DNA from: Sporosarcina psychrophila
GTDB taxonomy: Bacteria > Bacillota > Bacilli > Bacillales_A > Planococcaceae
DNA: 64,000 nucleotides
Assembly (NCBI RefSeq): GCF_001590685.1
Contig: NZ_CP014616.1
Coordinates: forward strand, 22,501 to 86,500
Reading direction: 5' to 3'
Made by a program: the position numbers and the translations under genes. The notes under the pieces are model-generated. The model was not told the origin of the DNA, searched no databases, and saw only the letters and a program-made list of their open reading frames with translations. Below, piece after piece: positions 30,926 to 40,516 of the stretch (its first letter is position 1; each line of letters opens with the position of its first letter).

Positions 30926-32398
30926 ATGTTTTTCAAAAGAAATAAACAGGACGAAACAAAAAAAGCATTACCCAAATTTATTCGTCCTTTCAAAAAGACT
31001 CAAAAGATCCTCGTTCTGACAATGATCTTAGCGGGACTTGGGGTAAATTCAGGTTTTGCGAATGAAGAGGAGAGTAAGGACCTCTCGACCATATTCCATA
31101 TCTATTCAAAAGGGGAATATGTGGGTGTTATAGCTGATCAAGAAAAGCTGGAAGAATTGAAAGAAGAAGAGCTGAAAAAAGCAGCCTCTGAATTTAAGAA
31201 TCTTCCGCTTACAATAGGAACAGATTTATCGGTGATTCCAGAGCGGGTATTTACAGCAGAAACAGACGATGACATTGTCCTAGAAAAACTTCATGGAATG
31301 CTGTCCGTGGAAGCGGAAGCAATCGGCGTTTTAATTGACGAAGAACTGGCATTCTACGTTAATGATATGGCCACGTATAATGAAGTGATTCGCGAGTTGA
31401 AATTACAATCTGTTTCTGAGAAGAAGCTTAATGAATTCGAAGCCCGCAAAGCTTCTTCTGAACCAATACCCCCTTTGAAAGAAGATGAAACGCGTATTGT
31501 AAACATCTTAATTAGCGGTGAGATGCAGGCGGTACCGGGGAATGTATCTCCAAAAGAGGTAAGAAGTACAGAAGAAGCCATGGTTCTCCTTAATAAAGGG
31601 ACACTTGAGGAGAAGAAGTATGTAGTAAGTTCAGGTGATGTCCTTGGATCAATTGCTGCCGCTCACAATATGGCAACGGCTAAATTGGTAGAAATAAATC
31701 CAGGATTTACAGTAGATAAGGTTCTTAGATTAGGCGACGAGCTCAATGTTACGGCTATTGAACCGTACGTAGAAGTGGAAGTTCATTATGAAACGAAAAC
31801 AAAAGAAGCTATTAAATATGCAACTTTAACTGAAGAAGACAGTTCCTTATTTAAAGGCGAAAAGAAAGTAACAAAGAAAGGTTCTGACGGGGAAAAAATT
31901 GTTACAGAACTTATTCGTAAACGAAATGGTCAAACGATAGGCAGGTCTGTTTCTGAGGAAAATATTATTGCTGAAGCAGTAGACAAAGTGACGGTTGTCG
32001 GAACGAAAGTGATTCCTTCAAGAGGATCAGGTACATTCATTTGGCCTGCATCTGGAGGATATGTTTCTAGTCAAATGGGTACTCGCTGGGGTAGGACGCA
32101 TCAAGGTATTGATATCGCACGTCCATCCTCGTATGGAATTGTAGCAGCAGATAATGGAGTTGTTACAACTACAGGATCGCACAGCACATATGGAAATCGG
32201 GTTGTCATCACACATAACAATGGCTATGAAACCTTGTATGCCCATCTCTCTTCAATTGAGGTTAGTGAGGGACAAACTGTATCACAGGGAACAAAAATTG
32301 GTGTAATGGGGTCGACAGGTCGTTCAACGGGTGTCCATCTTCATTTTGAAGTATTCAAGAACGGTTCCAATATTAACCCCATGAGCGTGTTAAGATAA
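30926..32398 (+). CDS. Secreted M23 cell-wall endopeptidase with LysM and G5 domains
   Basis: Predicted lysostaphin-type zinc endopeptidase that cuts peptidoglycan cross-bridges. The 490-aa protein has a cytoplasmic lead, a signal or anchor helix (KILVLTMILAGLGVNSGFA), a LysM-like segment (KKYVVSSGDVLGSIAAAHNM), a G5-type region (VEVEVHYETKTKEAIKYAT) and a C-terminal M23 domain with GRTHQGIDIA and GVHLHFEVFKNG carrying the zinc ligands. GGAGGGAG lies 8 nt before ATG 30926. It sits directly upstream of walRK, whose regulon in relatives includes such hydrolases. Confidence 0.9.
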   Translation: MFFKRNKQDETKKALPKFIRPFKKTQKILVLTMILAGLGVNSGFANEEESKDLSTIFHIYSKGEYVGVIADQEKLEELKEEELKKAASEFKNLPLTIGTDLSVIPERVFTAETDDDIVLEKLHGMLSVEAEAIGVLIDEELAFYVNDMATYNEVIRELKLQSVSEKKLNEFEARKASSEPIPPLKEDETRIVNILISGEMQAVPGNVSPKEVRSTEEAMVLLNKGTLEEKKYVVSSGDVLGSIAAAHNMATAKLVEINPGFTVDKVLRLGDELNVTAIEPYVEVEVHYETKTKEAIKYATLTEEDSSLFKGEKKVTKKGSDGEKIVTELIRKRNGQTIGRSVSEENIIAEAVDKVTVVGTKVIPSRGSGTFIWPASGGYVSSQMGTRWGRTHQGIDIARPSSYGIVAADNGVVTTTGSHSTYGNRVVITHNNGYETLYAHLSSIEVSEGQTVSQGTKIGVMGSTGRSTGVHLHFEVFKNGSNINPMSVLR

Positions 32399-32408
32399 TT
32401 AGATAACC

Positions 32409-32441
32409 AAAGACGATACACATGTTGTATCGTCTTTTTTT
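32409..32441 (+). terminator. Terminator after the M23 gene
   Basis: Stem AAAGACGATACA / TGTATCGTCTTT (32409-32420, 32426-32437), 5-nt loop, T run. Confidence 0.9.
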
Positions 32442-32522
32442 AACGTTTAGACTCCGGCGACTCAAGGGATAGAACTATATTCCTCCTACTCGTCGGGTCT
32501 ACCAAGGCGCTTACTTTTTTTG
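32440..32522. repeat. Decayed family D repeat
   Basis: Resembles the 15433-15573 element: GTTTAGACTCCGGCGACTC corresponds to GTCTAGGCTCCAGGCGTCAG, and GTCGGGTCTACCAAGGCGC followed by TTACTTTTTTT corresponds to the right half. Shortened and mutated. Confidence 0.5.
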
Positions 32523-32691
32523 AATGTTCCATTCGACAATATTCGGGGTTTATTGCCCGGGAAATAGTGAGAGTGCTAGGAGAAGATGGCGACTTTGATG
32601 CGACAGTAGAAACGTGCGAAGCGTCGCGAAGAATGATAGAGTAAAAGGACACTGATAGAGGCGCCAACAGGGCGAGATGGGGGAAGATAAA

Positions 32692-33402
32692 ATGCAAAAC
32701 AAAGTAATTTTAATTGTTGATGATGAAAAACCAATTGCTGATATACTTGAATTTAATCTAAAAAAAGAAGGCTTCACTGTTTTTTGTGCATACGATGGAG
32801 ATGAGGCGCTTGAAAAGGTAGAAGAAGTTAAGCCTGATCTAGTACTTCTTGATATTATGCTACCGAAGCGGGATGGTATGGAAGTATGCCGAGAAATCCG
32901 AAAAAAATATGACTTCCCGATTATTATGTTAACAGCGAAAGACTCGGAAATTGATAAAGTACTTGGTTTGGAACTTGGAGCAGATGATTACGTCACCAAA
33001 CCATTTGGAACACGTGAGCTCATTGCTCGTGTGAAAGCAAATTTACGCAGGCATATGAAATCTGTTGAGGAAGAGCAAGAAGGGGCTACAAATGACATTA
33101 CAGTCGGCAACCTGATTATTCAGCCAGATGCTTACCTTGTTCTAAAAAGAGATGAAAAAATTGAACTGACACATAGGGAGTTTGAACTTCTTCACTATCT
33201 TTCGAAGCATATTGGACAAGTTATGACGCGTGAGCACCTCTTACAAACAGTATGGGGTTATGATTACTTTGGAGATGTGAGAACTGTAGATGTAACAATC
33301 CGTCGTTTGCGAGAAAAGATTGAAGATGCACCAAGTAATCCAACGTGGATTGTGACAAGACGTGGCGTTGGCTATTACTTACGTGACCCAGAACAGGAGT
33401 AA
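32692..33402 (+). CDS. walR: Essential response regulator WalR (YycF)
   Basis: OmpR-class response regulator that controls cell-wall metabolism with WalK. The 236-aa protein has a receiver domain (phospho-acceptor D54 in LVLLDIMLP; acidic pair VDDEKP) and a winged-helix DNA-binding domain ([15 protein letters not shown]). GGGGGAAG precedes ATG 32692; an ATG five codons earlier overlaps that site and is not used. First gene of walRKHIJ. Confidence 0.97.
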   Translation: MQNKVILIVDDEKPIADILEFNLKKEGFTVFCAYDGDEALEKVEEVKPDLVLLDIMLPKRDGMEVCREIRKKYDFPIIMLTAKDSEIDKVLGLELGADDYVTKPFGTRELIARVKANLRRHMKSVEEEQEGATNDITVGNLIIQPDAYLVLKRDEKIELTHREFELLHYLSKHIGQVMTREHLLQTVWGYDYFGDVRTVDVTIRRLREKIEDAPSNPTWIVTRRGVGYYLRDPEQE

Positions 33403-33407
33403 CTATC

Positions 33408-35234
33408 ATGCAAAAAGTTGGTTTTTTCCGATCTATCCACGTTAAATTTGTCTTAATCTATGTGATGCTGATTTTAATTGCAATGGAAATAATCGGGCTG
33501 TACTTTGCACGCGAGCTCGAACAGAACATGAAATCTAACTTCACAACATCGATTGATGATAGGATGAGTTTGGTCGAATTCAGTGTGCGTGAAGAAATGA
33601 TGAAAAAACGAGCTGCGGACGACCCGATGACACTTGAGAAGAGTCTTCAGGCCGTCCTTTCGAGTTTTAAATCGGAAGATATCAATGAAGTACGGGTTAT
33701 TAATGCGGGGAATATTATTCTTGCAACATCAGCCTTAAATAATATATCTATGGTTGGACAGCGTTCGGCGGACGACATTGTGAGGAAGTCAAATGCGTCG
33801 AAAACTCCATATGACATAATTAATCTTGACCGGAAAACAAGAAAGCGAATTTTGGTTCGTGCAACGCCTATTGTTGTTGGAGATGAAGTAAAAGGTATAC
33901 TTTATCTTGAGGCAAACATTGAAAAGGTGTTTAAACAAATCGATGAAGTAAATCGTATTTTAGCCGGCGGGGTAGCTGTTTCGTTGTCTATTACAATCAT
34001 TCTTGGTATTTTAATCGCACAGACGATGACAAGACCAATATCTGATATGAGGCGCCAGGCTCAAGCGATGGCGAAAGGGAATTTCTCGCGAAAAGTTCGC
34101 GTATATGGAAATGACGAAATGGGCCAACTTGCAATAGCCTTCAATCATTTAACGAACCAATTACAAGAGTCTCAGTCATCGACTGAAAGTGAACGGCGGA
34201 AACTGGCTTCCGTATTAGAGAATATGACTGATGGCGTCATTGCAACTGATCGAAAAGGTCGCGTCAGCCTTATTAATGACTCCGCACTTCTTATGCTAAG
34301 ACTAACACGGGATTTGGTCTTGAACCGACCGATATCTAGCATCCTTGGATTTGAGCAGGAGTATGCATTTGAGGATTTAATCCAAGTAAAGGAATCCATT
34401 GCACTGGATTTCAGTACGGAAGATCAGCCTTATATTTTACGAGCGAATTTTTCCGTTACACAAAGAGAAACTGGTTTTGTGAATGGTCTTATTGTTGTCT
34501 TACACGATAATACAGAACAAGAGAAAATCGATATGGAAAGACGTGAGTTTGTTTCAAATGTATCGCATGAATTGCGTACGCCACTTACAACAATGCGCAG
34601 TTATTTGGAGGCGCTTGCTGACGGGGCGTGGAAGAATGAGGAGATTGCACCATCCTTCCTTCACGTAACACAGACTGAAACTGAGCGGATGATTCGGCTT
34701 GTTAACGATTTGTTGAAGCTATCACGCATGGACAGCAGGGACTATGACTTGAATAAAGAATGGGTTGAATTCAATTATTTTTTCAAATCAATCATTGGTC
34801 GCTTTGAATTTTCGAAGTCTCAAGAAGTCCAGTTTATACGCCTTCTCTCTTCCTCCGAACTGTTTGTTGAAATCGATACGGATAAGATGACCCAGGTGCT
34901 CGATAATATAATTTCAAATGCGTTAAAATACTCACCAGACGGCGGAGATATCCGTTTTGGCATTACAATGTCCGGAGACTTTATTAAAGTAATGATTTCG
35001 GATGATGGTATGGGAATACCACAGGCAAACGTTAAACGTATTTTTGACAGATTCTATCGAGCAGATCGAGCAAGATCCCGTGCGATGGGCGGTACAGGAC
35101 TAGGTCTTGCAATTGCCCGTGAAATGATTTTGGCGCACGGAGGAGAAATATGGGCAGAAAGCGAAGAAGGAAAAGGAACGACAATATTCTTTACGTTGCC
35201 GTTTGAACTTCAGGAGGACGGTGAGTGGGGTTGA
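33408..35234 (+). CDS. walK: Sensor histidine kinase WalK (YycG)
   Basis: Membrane kinase partner of WalR. The 608-aa protein has two membrane helices flanking an extracytoplasmic Cache/PAS-like domain, then HAMP, PAS, HisKA with SNVSHELRTPLTTMRSYLEA, and HATPase with DNIISNALKYSPDGG, DDGMGIP and GGTGLGLAIAREM. GGAG precedes the ATG 6 bp after walR. The end overlaps walH by 10 bp. Confidence 0.97.
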   Translation: MQKVGFFRSIHVKFVLIYVMLILIAMEIIGLYFARELEQNMKSNFTTSIDDRMSLVEFSVREEMMKKRAADDPMTLEKSLQAVLSSFKSEDINEVRVINAGNIILATSALNNISMVGQRSADDIVRKSNASKTPYDIINLDRKTRKRILVRATPIVVGDEVKGILYLEANIEKVFKQIDEVNRILAGGVAVSLSITIILGILIAQTMTRPISDMRRQAQAMAKGNFSRKVRVYGNDEMGQLAIAFNHLTNQLQESQSSTESERRKLASVLENMTDGVIATDRKGRVSLINDSALLMLRLTRDLVLNRPISSILGFEQEYAFEDLIQVKESIALDFSTEDQPYILRANFSVTQRETGFVNGLIVVLHDNTEQEKIDMERREFVSNVSHELRTPLTTMRSYLEALADGAWKNEEIAPSFLHVTQTETERMIRLVNDLLKLSRMDSRDYDLNKEWVEFNYFFKSIIGRFEFSKSQEVQFIRLLSSSELFVEIDTDKMTQVLDNIISNALKYSPDGGDIRFGITMSGDFIKVMISDDGMGIPQANVKRIFDRFYRADRARSRAMGGTGLGLAIAREMILAHGGEIWAESEEGKGTTIFFTLPFELQEDGEWG

Positions 35235-36547
35235 AATATGTTGAAACTGTCAAATCGATTGTACTTATCCTACTTGTCGCTCTCAGTATCATACTAACAT
35301 TTTCTATTTGGACGTACTCACCGCGTTATGAAACCATTGAGCAGTTCCCGCCCGTAGATATTTCTATAGGCGATAAAAAGAGAATTGATGAAATTATAAA
35401 ACCATATAAAATGGTCTTTAATTTTGACGATGCTTTGAAAGGAACAACTGATTCAGATAAAATCGATCGTATTATGGAAGAGATAACGGACTGGAAAATA
35501 ACAGAAATCACCACAGTGGAAGAAAACTTTACTTCAGAGGATATAAGTATTTTGCTACGGAAGCCTAACCGGTTTACAGTGTTCTTTCAAAGTGAAATTC
35601 CTTTGTCTGTCTATGACAGCGTTTTGAAAATTGAAGCACCGACGCCCGAGATTTCATTTAACCAGATTGTGGTTGAATGGAAGCCGGACAATACTGCGAT
35701 GACTGTCTACTTCGTGAGCAAAGAAAACAAGAAGCTTTATAGCGCAAAAGTGAAGGCAGAGGATTATCAAAGTCTCGATAATTCAATATTAACAGTCGGG
35801 CGAGAACTTCAAGAATACAGAGAAGTAAACCCTGATAGTTCTTCCTATCTCGTAGTCTCAGTAGAGCCCGTGGAAACGATTAAGTACACTTTTCTGGAGG
35901 ATGAAGTATCCATTAATAAATTCCGTGATGCATTGTTCAGTGATGTAAATGCAGTACGGAATAGCCAAGTGGGAATTCATGTTGAAGAACTTGCTGACGA
36001 TCATGCAATGATGAATGTTTATACGGAGAAGAAAACACTGAACTATGTTTCACCAAATGCAGAAAGTCAAGAACTTGCAATACCCTCAGAGTTACTGATA
36101 AATACAGTCAACTTTGTTAATGAACACGGCGGATGGACAGACGAATTTAGATTTACGTACATGGATGCCGAGACCCGATCAGTAAGATTCCGGTTATATC
36201 TGCACGGATTACCTGTCTATACAGATTCCAGTTCTTCTGCTGAAATTCTGCCGAAGTGGGGAAAAAATCGGATATATAGTTATGCAAGACCGTACTATAG
36301 ACTCAATTCTTCAAATCCAGCAAAATCAGAAATTGAACTTCTTCCACCAGGCATTGATATTGCCGAAAGTCTTAGAAAATCGGATAAGTTGGATATTGGT
36401 GCTGTCGAGGAAATTACTCCGGGTTACTTTATGAAATATAAGCCAGGACTTTTCATCATGGAGCCGGCCTGGTTTTACTTGATTAATGGTAATTGGAACC
36501 GCTTTTCACCTGAAATTTTAGGAGGTGAACTGATTGGATTGGAATAA
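35225..36547 (+). CDS. walH: WalRK regulatory protein WalH (YycH)
   Basis: The 440-aa membrane-anchored protein has one N-terminal helix (SIVLILLVALSIILTFSIW) and a large extracytoplasmic part; it matches YycH, which with YycI modulates WalK through membrane contacts. A GGAGG 7 nt before GTG 35225 sets the start inside the end of walK. It overlaps walI by 14 bp, so walK-walH-walI are translationally coupled. Confidence 0.92.
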   Translation: MGLKYVETVKSIVLILLVALSIILTFSIWTYSPRYETIEQFPPVDISIGDKKRIDEIIKPYKMVFNFDDALKGTTDSDKIDRIMEEITDWKITEITTVEENFTSEDISILLRKPNRFTVFFQSEIPLSVYDSVLKIEAPTPEISFNQIVVEWKPDNTAMTVYFVSKENKKLYSAKVKAEDYQSLDNSILTVGRELQEYREVNPDSSSYLVVSVEPVETIKYTFLEDEVSINKFRDALFSDVNAVRNSQVGIHVEELADDHAMMNVYTEKKTLNYVSPNAESQELAIPSELLINTVNFVNEHGGWTDEFRFTYMDAETRSVRFRLYLHGLPVYTDSSSSAEILPKWGKNRIYSYARPYYRLNSSNPAKSEIELLPPGIDIAESLRKSDKLDIGAVEEITPGYFMKYKPGLFIMEPAWFYLINGNWNRFSPEILGGELIGLE

Positions 36548-37346
36548 GTCGAAAACGATATTTATTATCGTATTTTCAATCGTGAACGTTTTCCTTTACT
36601 TACTTTATGTGGACAAGGTTACAGATGCGCAAAATGTTCAGGTGATGGGGAAAACACCAATCGAGGAATTGCTGAAGATGGACAACGTTACGTATGATCA
36701 ACTACCGCCCTATAAAAACGATCCGTCTTATGTGTCCGCAAAGTCTATGATATTTATAGATGAACAGATAAACAAACTTGAAAATCAAAAAGTCGAAATC
36801 TCAGACGAAACATTTCTTCAATCAAAATTGGACGATCCTGTCAGTGTGATGAATACGAAAGGCGATTTTGATTTTACGGAGATTCTCGCTAAGTATGTAT
36901 TAAACGGTGCTGAGTACGAACTTTGGGACGTAGATGAAGAGGCGCAGGAAGCATTGCTTTTTCAGAAAGTGAAGGACAATCCCATTTATTTCAGTAGTAA
37001 TGCGAAGCTGGTATTGCATTGGAATGACAAGGGGGAGGTTACAAACTATGAGCAAAGTATGCTGCATGAATTCGGTACCTTTAATCGTAAAAAAGATCTT
37101 CTTTCCCCTATAGAGGCAATCGGTAATTTGTATTCAAACGGGCACTTGAAACAAGATTCCAAGGTAAAGTCTATGAAGCTCGGTTATTCGACACATGTTC
37201 AAGTATCGGAAACCCAAGTGTTTGCTCCGACATGGCATGTACGTGTAGAATTGAAGGATGGGGTAAAAGAAGATTACTTCATCAATGCAATTGAAGGTAT
37301 GATTATAGAATTCCAGCAAGAACCGTTGGAAGAAGAGAATGAATAA
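36534..37346 (+). CDS. walI: WalRK regulatory protein WalI (YycI)
   Basis: The 270-aa protein has one N-terminal membrane helix (TIFIIVFSIVNVFLYLLYV) and a YycI-type extracytoplasmic domain. The start is TTG 36534, 6 nt after a perfect GGAGGTG. It partners WalH in control of WalK. Confidence 0.92.
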   Translation: MDWNKSKTIFIIVFSIVNVFLYLLYVDKVTDAQNVQVMGKTPIEELLKMDNVTYDQLPPYKNDPSYVSAKSMIFIDEQINKLENQKVEISDETFLQSKLDDPVSVMNTKGDFDFTEILAKYVLNGAEYELWDVDEEAQEALLFQKVKDNPIYFSSNAKLVLHWNDKGEVTNYEQSMLHEFGTFNRKKDLLSPIEAIGNLYSNGHLKQDSKVKSMKLGYSTHVQVSETQVFAPTWHVRVELKDGVKEDYFINAIEGMIIEFQQEPLEEENE

Positions 37347-37358
37347 GGGGGTTTTGCA

Positions 37359-38147
37359 ATGCGTTTTAGTGTCCTCGCAAGCGGCAGTAGCGGCAATGCG
37401 GTATTTATAGAGAGTGATGAACATACCTTTCTCGTGGATGCGGGATTTAGTGCGAAGAAGATGGACAGTTTAATGGCTGGCATTGATCGTTCTATGAAAA
37501 AAGTTGACGGTATCTTTGTAACGCACGAGCATAGTGACCATATAAAAGGGATTGGTGTTGTCGCACGGAAATATGGCACACCAATTTATGCGAATGAAAA
37601 AACATGGCAGGCGATGGACGGTCTTGTTGGCAATATTCCGCTCGAGCAGCGCTTTCAATTTGATATGGAAACGGTGAAATCATTCGGTTCACTCGATGTT
37701 CAGTCATTTGCTGTCTCGCATGATGCAGCTGATCCGATGTTTTATGTTTTCCATGAGAATGGCCGAAAATTGGCGGTCATTACAGATACAGGTTATGTGA
37801 GTGATAGGATGAAAGGGTTCATCCGCGGTGCAGATGCTTTTGTCTTTGAAAGCAATCATGATGTTAGTATGCTGCAGGTAGGACGCTATCCTTGGTCCGT
37901 CAAACGAAGAATTCTGAGTGATGTTGGACATGTATCTAACGAAGATGCTGCGGTTGCAATGAGTGAAGTTGTCGATCAAAAAGATACGAGAATCTATCTA
38001 TCACATTTAAGTAAAGATAATAATATGAAAGATCTTGCAAGGATGAGTGTTACACAGACGCTGGAAACATGCGGTATCAGGACAGGTGAATTTGTTCATC
38101 TCTATGATACAGATGCAGATCAGCCGACTGAACTTGTCACAGTATAG
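37359..38147 (+). CDS. walJ: Metallo-beta-lactamase-fold hydrolase WalJ (YycJ)
   Basis: The 262-aa soluble protein has the metal-binding motif [11 protein letters not shown] near residue 53, [10 protein letters not shown] and [14 protein letters not shown] [10 protein letters not shown]. The family is placed with MBL-fold exonuclease-like enzymes and is linked to wall and DNA-replication phenotypes in relatives; the substrate is unsettled. It ends the wal operon before a terminator. Confidence 0.93.
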   Translation: MRFSVLASGSSGNAVFIESDEHTFLVDAGFSAKKMDSLMAGIDRSMKKVDGIFVTHEHSDHIKGIGVVARKYGTPIYANEKTWQAMDGLVGNIPLEQRFQFDMETVKSFGSLDVQSFAVSHDAADPMFYVFHENGRKLAVITDTGYVSDRMKGFIRGADAFVFESNHDVSMLQVGRYPWSVKRRILSDVGHVSNEDAAVAMSEVVDQKDTRIYLSHLSKDNNMKDLARMSVTQTLETCGIRTGEFVHLYDTDADQPTELVTV

Positions 38148-38161
38148 AGTAATGTCTCTAG

Positions 38162-38210
38162 CCTTACCTTCAGGGGATTGTATAAAAACCTTGCTAAGGT
38201 AAGGTTTTTT
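38162..38210 (+). terminator. Terminator after walJ
   Basis: CCTTACCTT (38162-38170) pairs with AAGGTAAGG (38196-38204), T run follows. Confidence 0.8.
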
Positions 38211-38277
38211 ATTTTGAAACGGTTGAAATAGGGTAATGTTAACTACAATGACATCATCATTAGAGAGGGAGAGGCGT

Positions 38278-39525
38278 ATGGACGAACTAAATCAGAATCA
38301 GGCGAATGGAGAGCCGCAACCTTCTGCTCCTATGCCGGAAAGTACAGCGCGACATAGTCAAAAGCCGCCAAAAAGAAGAGGCGGCTTCATATCCGGCTTC
38401 ATTGGAGTTGTAATCGGTGCATTACTTGTATGGTTCATCATGCAAGGCGAAAGTAGTACAAAGGAACAGTCGCTGGTTAATGGCTCGGAGCAGAAGGTCG
38501 ATGCTATGCAAACAGAACGCATATCTCTTGATGTAAATAACGACGTTACTGACATTGTCGAGAAAGTGGCGGATTCAGTCGTTGGCGTAACGAATTTGAA
38601 GACAATTAGTGATCCTTGGTCGCCTGTAGAAACGACAAGGGAAACAGGTTCAGGTTCGGGTGTCATTTATAAAAAACAAGGGGACAAAGCATATATCGTA
38701 ACGAATCATCACGTTATAGAAGGTGCACAAGAACTTGAAATTACTTTCGATGATGGTTCGAAGACAGACGGAAAAATCGTTGGTAGCGATATGTGGACTG
38801 ACTTAGCTGTCATTGAAATTGACGCTAAACTTGTTAAAACAGTTATTGATTTTGGGGATTCAGATGCTTTGAAACGCGGTGAAACGGTCATTGCAATTGG
38901 TAATCCGCTCGGTCTCGGTTTTTCAGGTTCGGTAACCGTTGGCGTTGTATCCGGAAAAGATCGTTCGATTCCAATTGATTTTGATGAAAATGGCACAGTA
39001 GATTGGTTTGCAGATGCCTTACAAACCGATGCCGCCATTAATCCTGGTAACTCGGGAGGCGCGTTAATTAACCTTGCTGGCCAGCTTATTGGCATCAATT
39101 CCATGAAAGTATCGGAGGCAACGGTTGAAGGAATCGGACTTGCGATCCCCATCAATCTTGCAATGCCGATTATCGATCAACTTGAAGAACATGGTGAAGT
39201 AAACCGTCCGACAATGGGGGTTACATTACTCGATCTTCGAAGTATACCAGCTCAACAACAACGGGAAATGCTAAAGTTACCGGTGGATGTAACAGACGGG
39301 GTTGTCATCAATGAAGTAATGAGCAATTCTCCTGCCCAACTTGCTGGTGTAAAGCAGTATGATGTCATCGTTGAAATGGATGGCGAAAAAATTGAGGACA
39401 TGGTCACCTTGCGTAAACATCTGTATAATTCGAAAGAAGTAGGCGACACAATGCAAATGAAAGTGTATCGCGATGGTCAATTGCTTGAAATTGAAATGGT
39501 GTTAAAAGACGGTAACTCATTCTAG
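38278..39525 (+). CDS. htrA: HtrA/DegP-like membrane serine protease
   Basis: Quality-control trypsin-like protease at the outer face of the membrane (YycK/HtrC position next to walJ). The 415-aa protein has a cytoplasmic lead, one membrane helix (about 38-55), the catalytic triad H145 (TNHHVIEGA), D175 (WTDLAVIEI) and S259 (NPGNSGGALIN), and one PDZ domain (about 310-400). The start at 38278 follows GGGAG by 6 nt. Confidence 0.94.
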   Translation: MDELNQNQANGEPQPSAPMPESTARHSQKPPKRRGGFISGFIGVVIGALLVWFIMQGESSTKEQSLVNGSEQKVDAMQTERISLDVNNDVTDIVEKVADSVVGVTNLKTISDPWSPVETTRETGSGSGVIYKKQGDKAYIVTNHHVIEGAQELEITFDDGSKTDGKIVGSDMWTDLAVIEIDAKLVKTVIDFGDSDALKRGETVIAIGNPLGLGFSGSVTVGVVSGKDRSIPIDFDENGTVDWFADALQTDAAINPGNSGGALINLAGQLIGINSMKVSEATVEGIGLAIPINLAMPIIDQLEEHGEVNRPTMGVTLLDLRSIPAQQQREMLKLPVDVTDGVVINEVMSNSPAQLAGVKQYDVIVEMDGEKIEDMVTLRKHLYNSKEVGDTMQMKVYRDGQLLEIEMVLKDGNSF

Positions 39526-39568
39526 TAATAAAAATTATACACAGATTACCATGAAAAACTTATCCACA

Positions 39569-39612
39569 ACGGGTATAATAGCTAACAGCTAGCTATTATA
39601 CCCGTTTTTTTA
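39569..39612 (+). terminator. Terminator after htrA
   Basis: 14-bp perfect stem (39570-39583 with 39591-39604) followed by eight T. It sits between DnaA boxes of the cluster. Confidence 0.92.
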
Positions 39613-39693
39613 TTGTATTCGCTGTTTGTGGATAAATCTAAATATTTGTGAATAACTTTGTGTGAAATAAAAAAGCTGAAAGTTGGGATAGAA

Positions 39694-39858
39694 ATGAATA
39701 CTTATAGCTGTGAAACTCATATAAACCATGCTTTAGACGTTTTTGTAGCGGAGCAAGGAAAGTTTCCAATCATGGAAGTTGTATCGGAGGAAGAAAAGTT
39801 ATCCACAAAGTGCAACTACTGTGAAGAGCCTTCGATATATGTTGTGGCGAACAAATAG
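39694..39858 (+). CDS. Small CxxH/CxxC protein
   Basis: The 54-aa protein MNTYSCETHINHALDVF has C6xxH9 and C40xxC43 (KCNYCEEP), the pattern of the CxxH/CxxC (BA_5709-type) family usually found next to rlmH in Bacillales. The four residues probably bind one metal ion. GGGATAG lies just before the ATG; an in-frame start 12 codons upstream is less likely. Function unknown. It is embedded in a DnaA-box cluster, with one box inside the coding sequence. Confidence 0.82.
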   Translation: MNTYSCETHINHALDVFVAEQGKFPIMEVVSEEEKLSTKCNYCEEPSIYVVANK

Positions 39859-39937
39859 TCGGACACAAGATGTAGATAAGTGTTGTGGATATGTGCATAA
39901 GTTTTGTTTGTAATAAATAAAAAAGGGTGGATAACTT

Positions 39938-40417
39938 GTGAATATAACGATTGTGACAGTAGGTAAATTAAAAGAGAAGTATTTAAAAATGGGCATTGAG
40001 GAATTCTCAAAACGATTAGGCGCGTATGCAAAAGTTAATATAGTCGAAGTAGCGGATGAGAAAGCACCTGAATCATTAAGCGACGCCGATATGGAAATTG
40101 TGAAGAAAAAAGAAGCGGAGCGAATTCTGGCGAAATTTGGGTCGGATACGTATGTGATTGCACTTGCGATTGAAGGTAAGATGAAGACGTCAGAAGAGCT
40201 AGCGGCGGATTTAGAGTCGTTGATGACGTACGGACGTAGTAAGGTGGCATTTGTTATTGGTGGATCACTAGGACTGCATGACAGTGTGATAAAACGCGCG
40301 GATGAATTACTGTCCTTTTCGAAAATGACGTTTCCACATCAGATGATGAAGCTGATATTGTTGGAGCAGGTATATAGGGCTTTCAGGATAATGAAGAACG
40401 AACCGTATCATAAGTAA
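39938..40417 (+). CDS. rlmH: 23S rRNA pseudouridine-1915 N3-methyltransferase RlmH
   Basis: SPOUT-class methyltransferase that acts on the 70S ribosome. The 159-aa protein has the knot region [15 protein letters not shown] and the conserved C-terminus [18 protein letters not shown]. The GTG start follows GGGTGG by 7 nt; this site overlaps DnaA boxes, so DnaA could affect expression. Confidence 0.97.
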   Translation: MNITIVTVGKLKEKYLKMGIEEFSKRLGAYAKVNIVEVADEKAPESLSDADMEIVKKKEAERILAKFGSDTYVIALAIEGKMKTSEELAADLESLMTYGRSKVAFVIGGSLGLHDSVIKRADELLSFSKMTFPHQMMKLILLEQVYRAFRIMKNEPYHK

Positions 40418-40516
40418 AAGAGATTTTTTATATGAAATGAGAGATAAAAATAACGTAACGTATAGATCCTGATTTTTAACTGAAATTTATAATGCCTATG
40501 ATTGGGGACCGTGTGA

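Larger units (their letters stand above)
39535..39945. promoter_or_regulatory. DnaA-box cluster around the CxxH/CxxC gene and rlmH start
   Basis: Six perfect TTATNCACA 9-mers (39535, 39560, 39627, 39647, 39799, 39892) and four one-mismatch copies (39871, 39884, 39926, 39937) lie within about 410 bp, some inside the small gene. Density approaches that of oriC, 30 kb away. Such clusters outside oriC are known in B. subtilis, one of them, as remembered, near yydA (rlmH). Confidence 0.85.

Noticed and set aside
32440..32777. Overlapping minus-strand frames upstream of and into walR
   Set aside because: One overlaps walR antisense and the other covers a decayed repeat; no ribosome-binding site.
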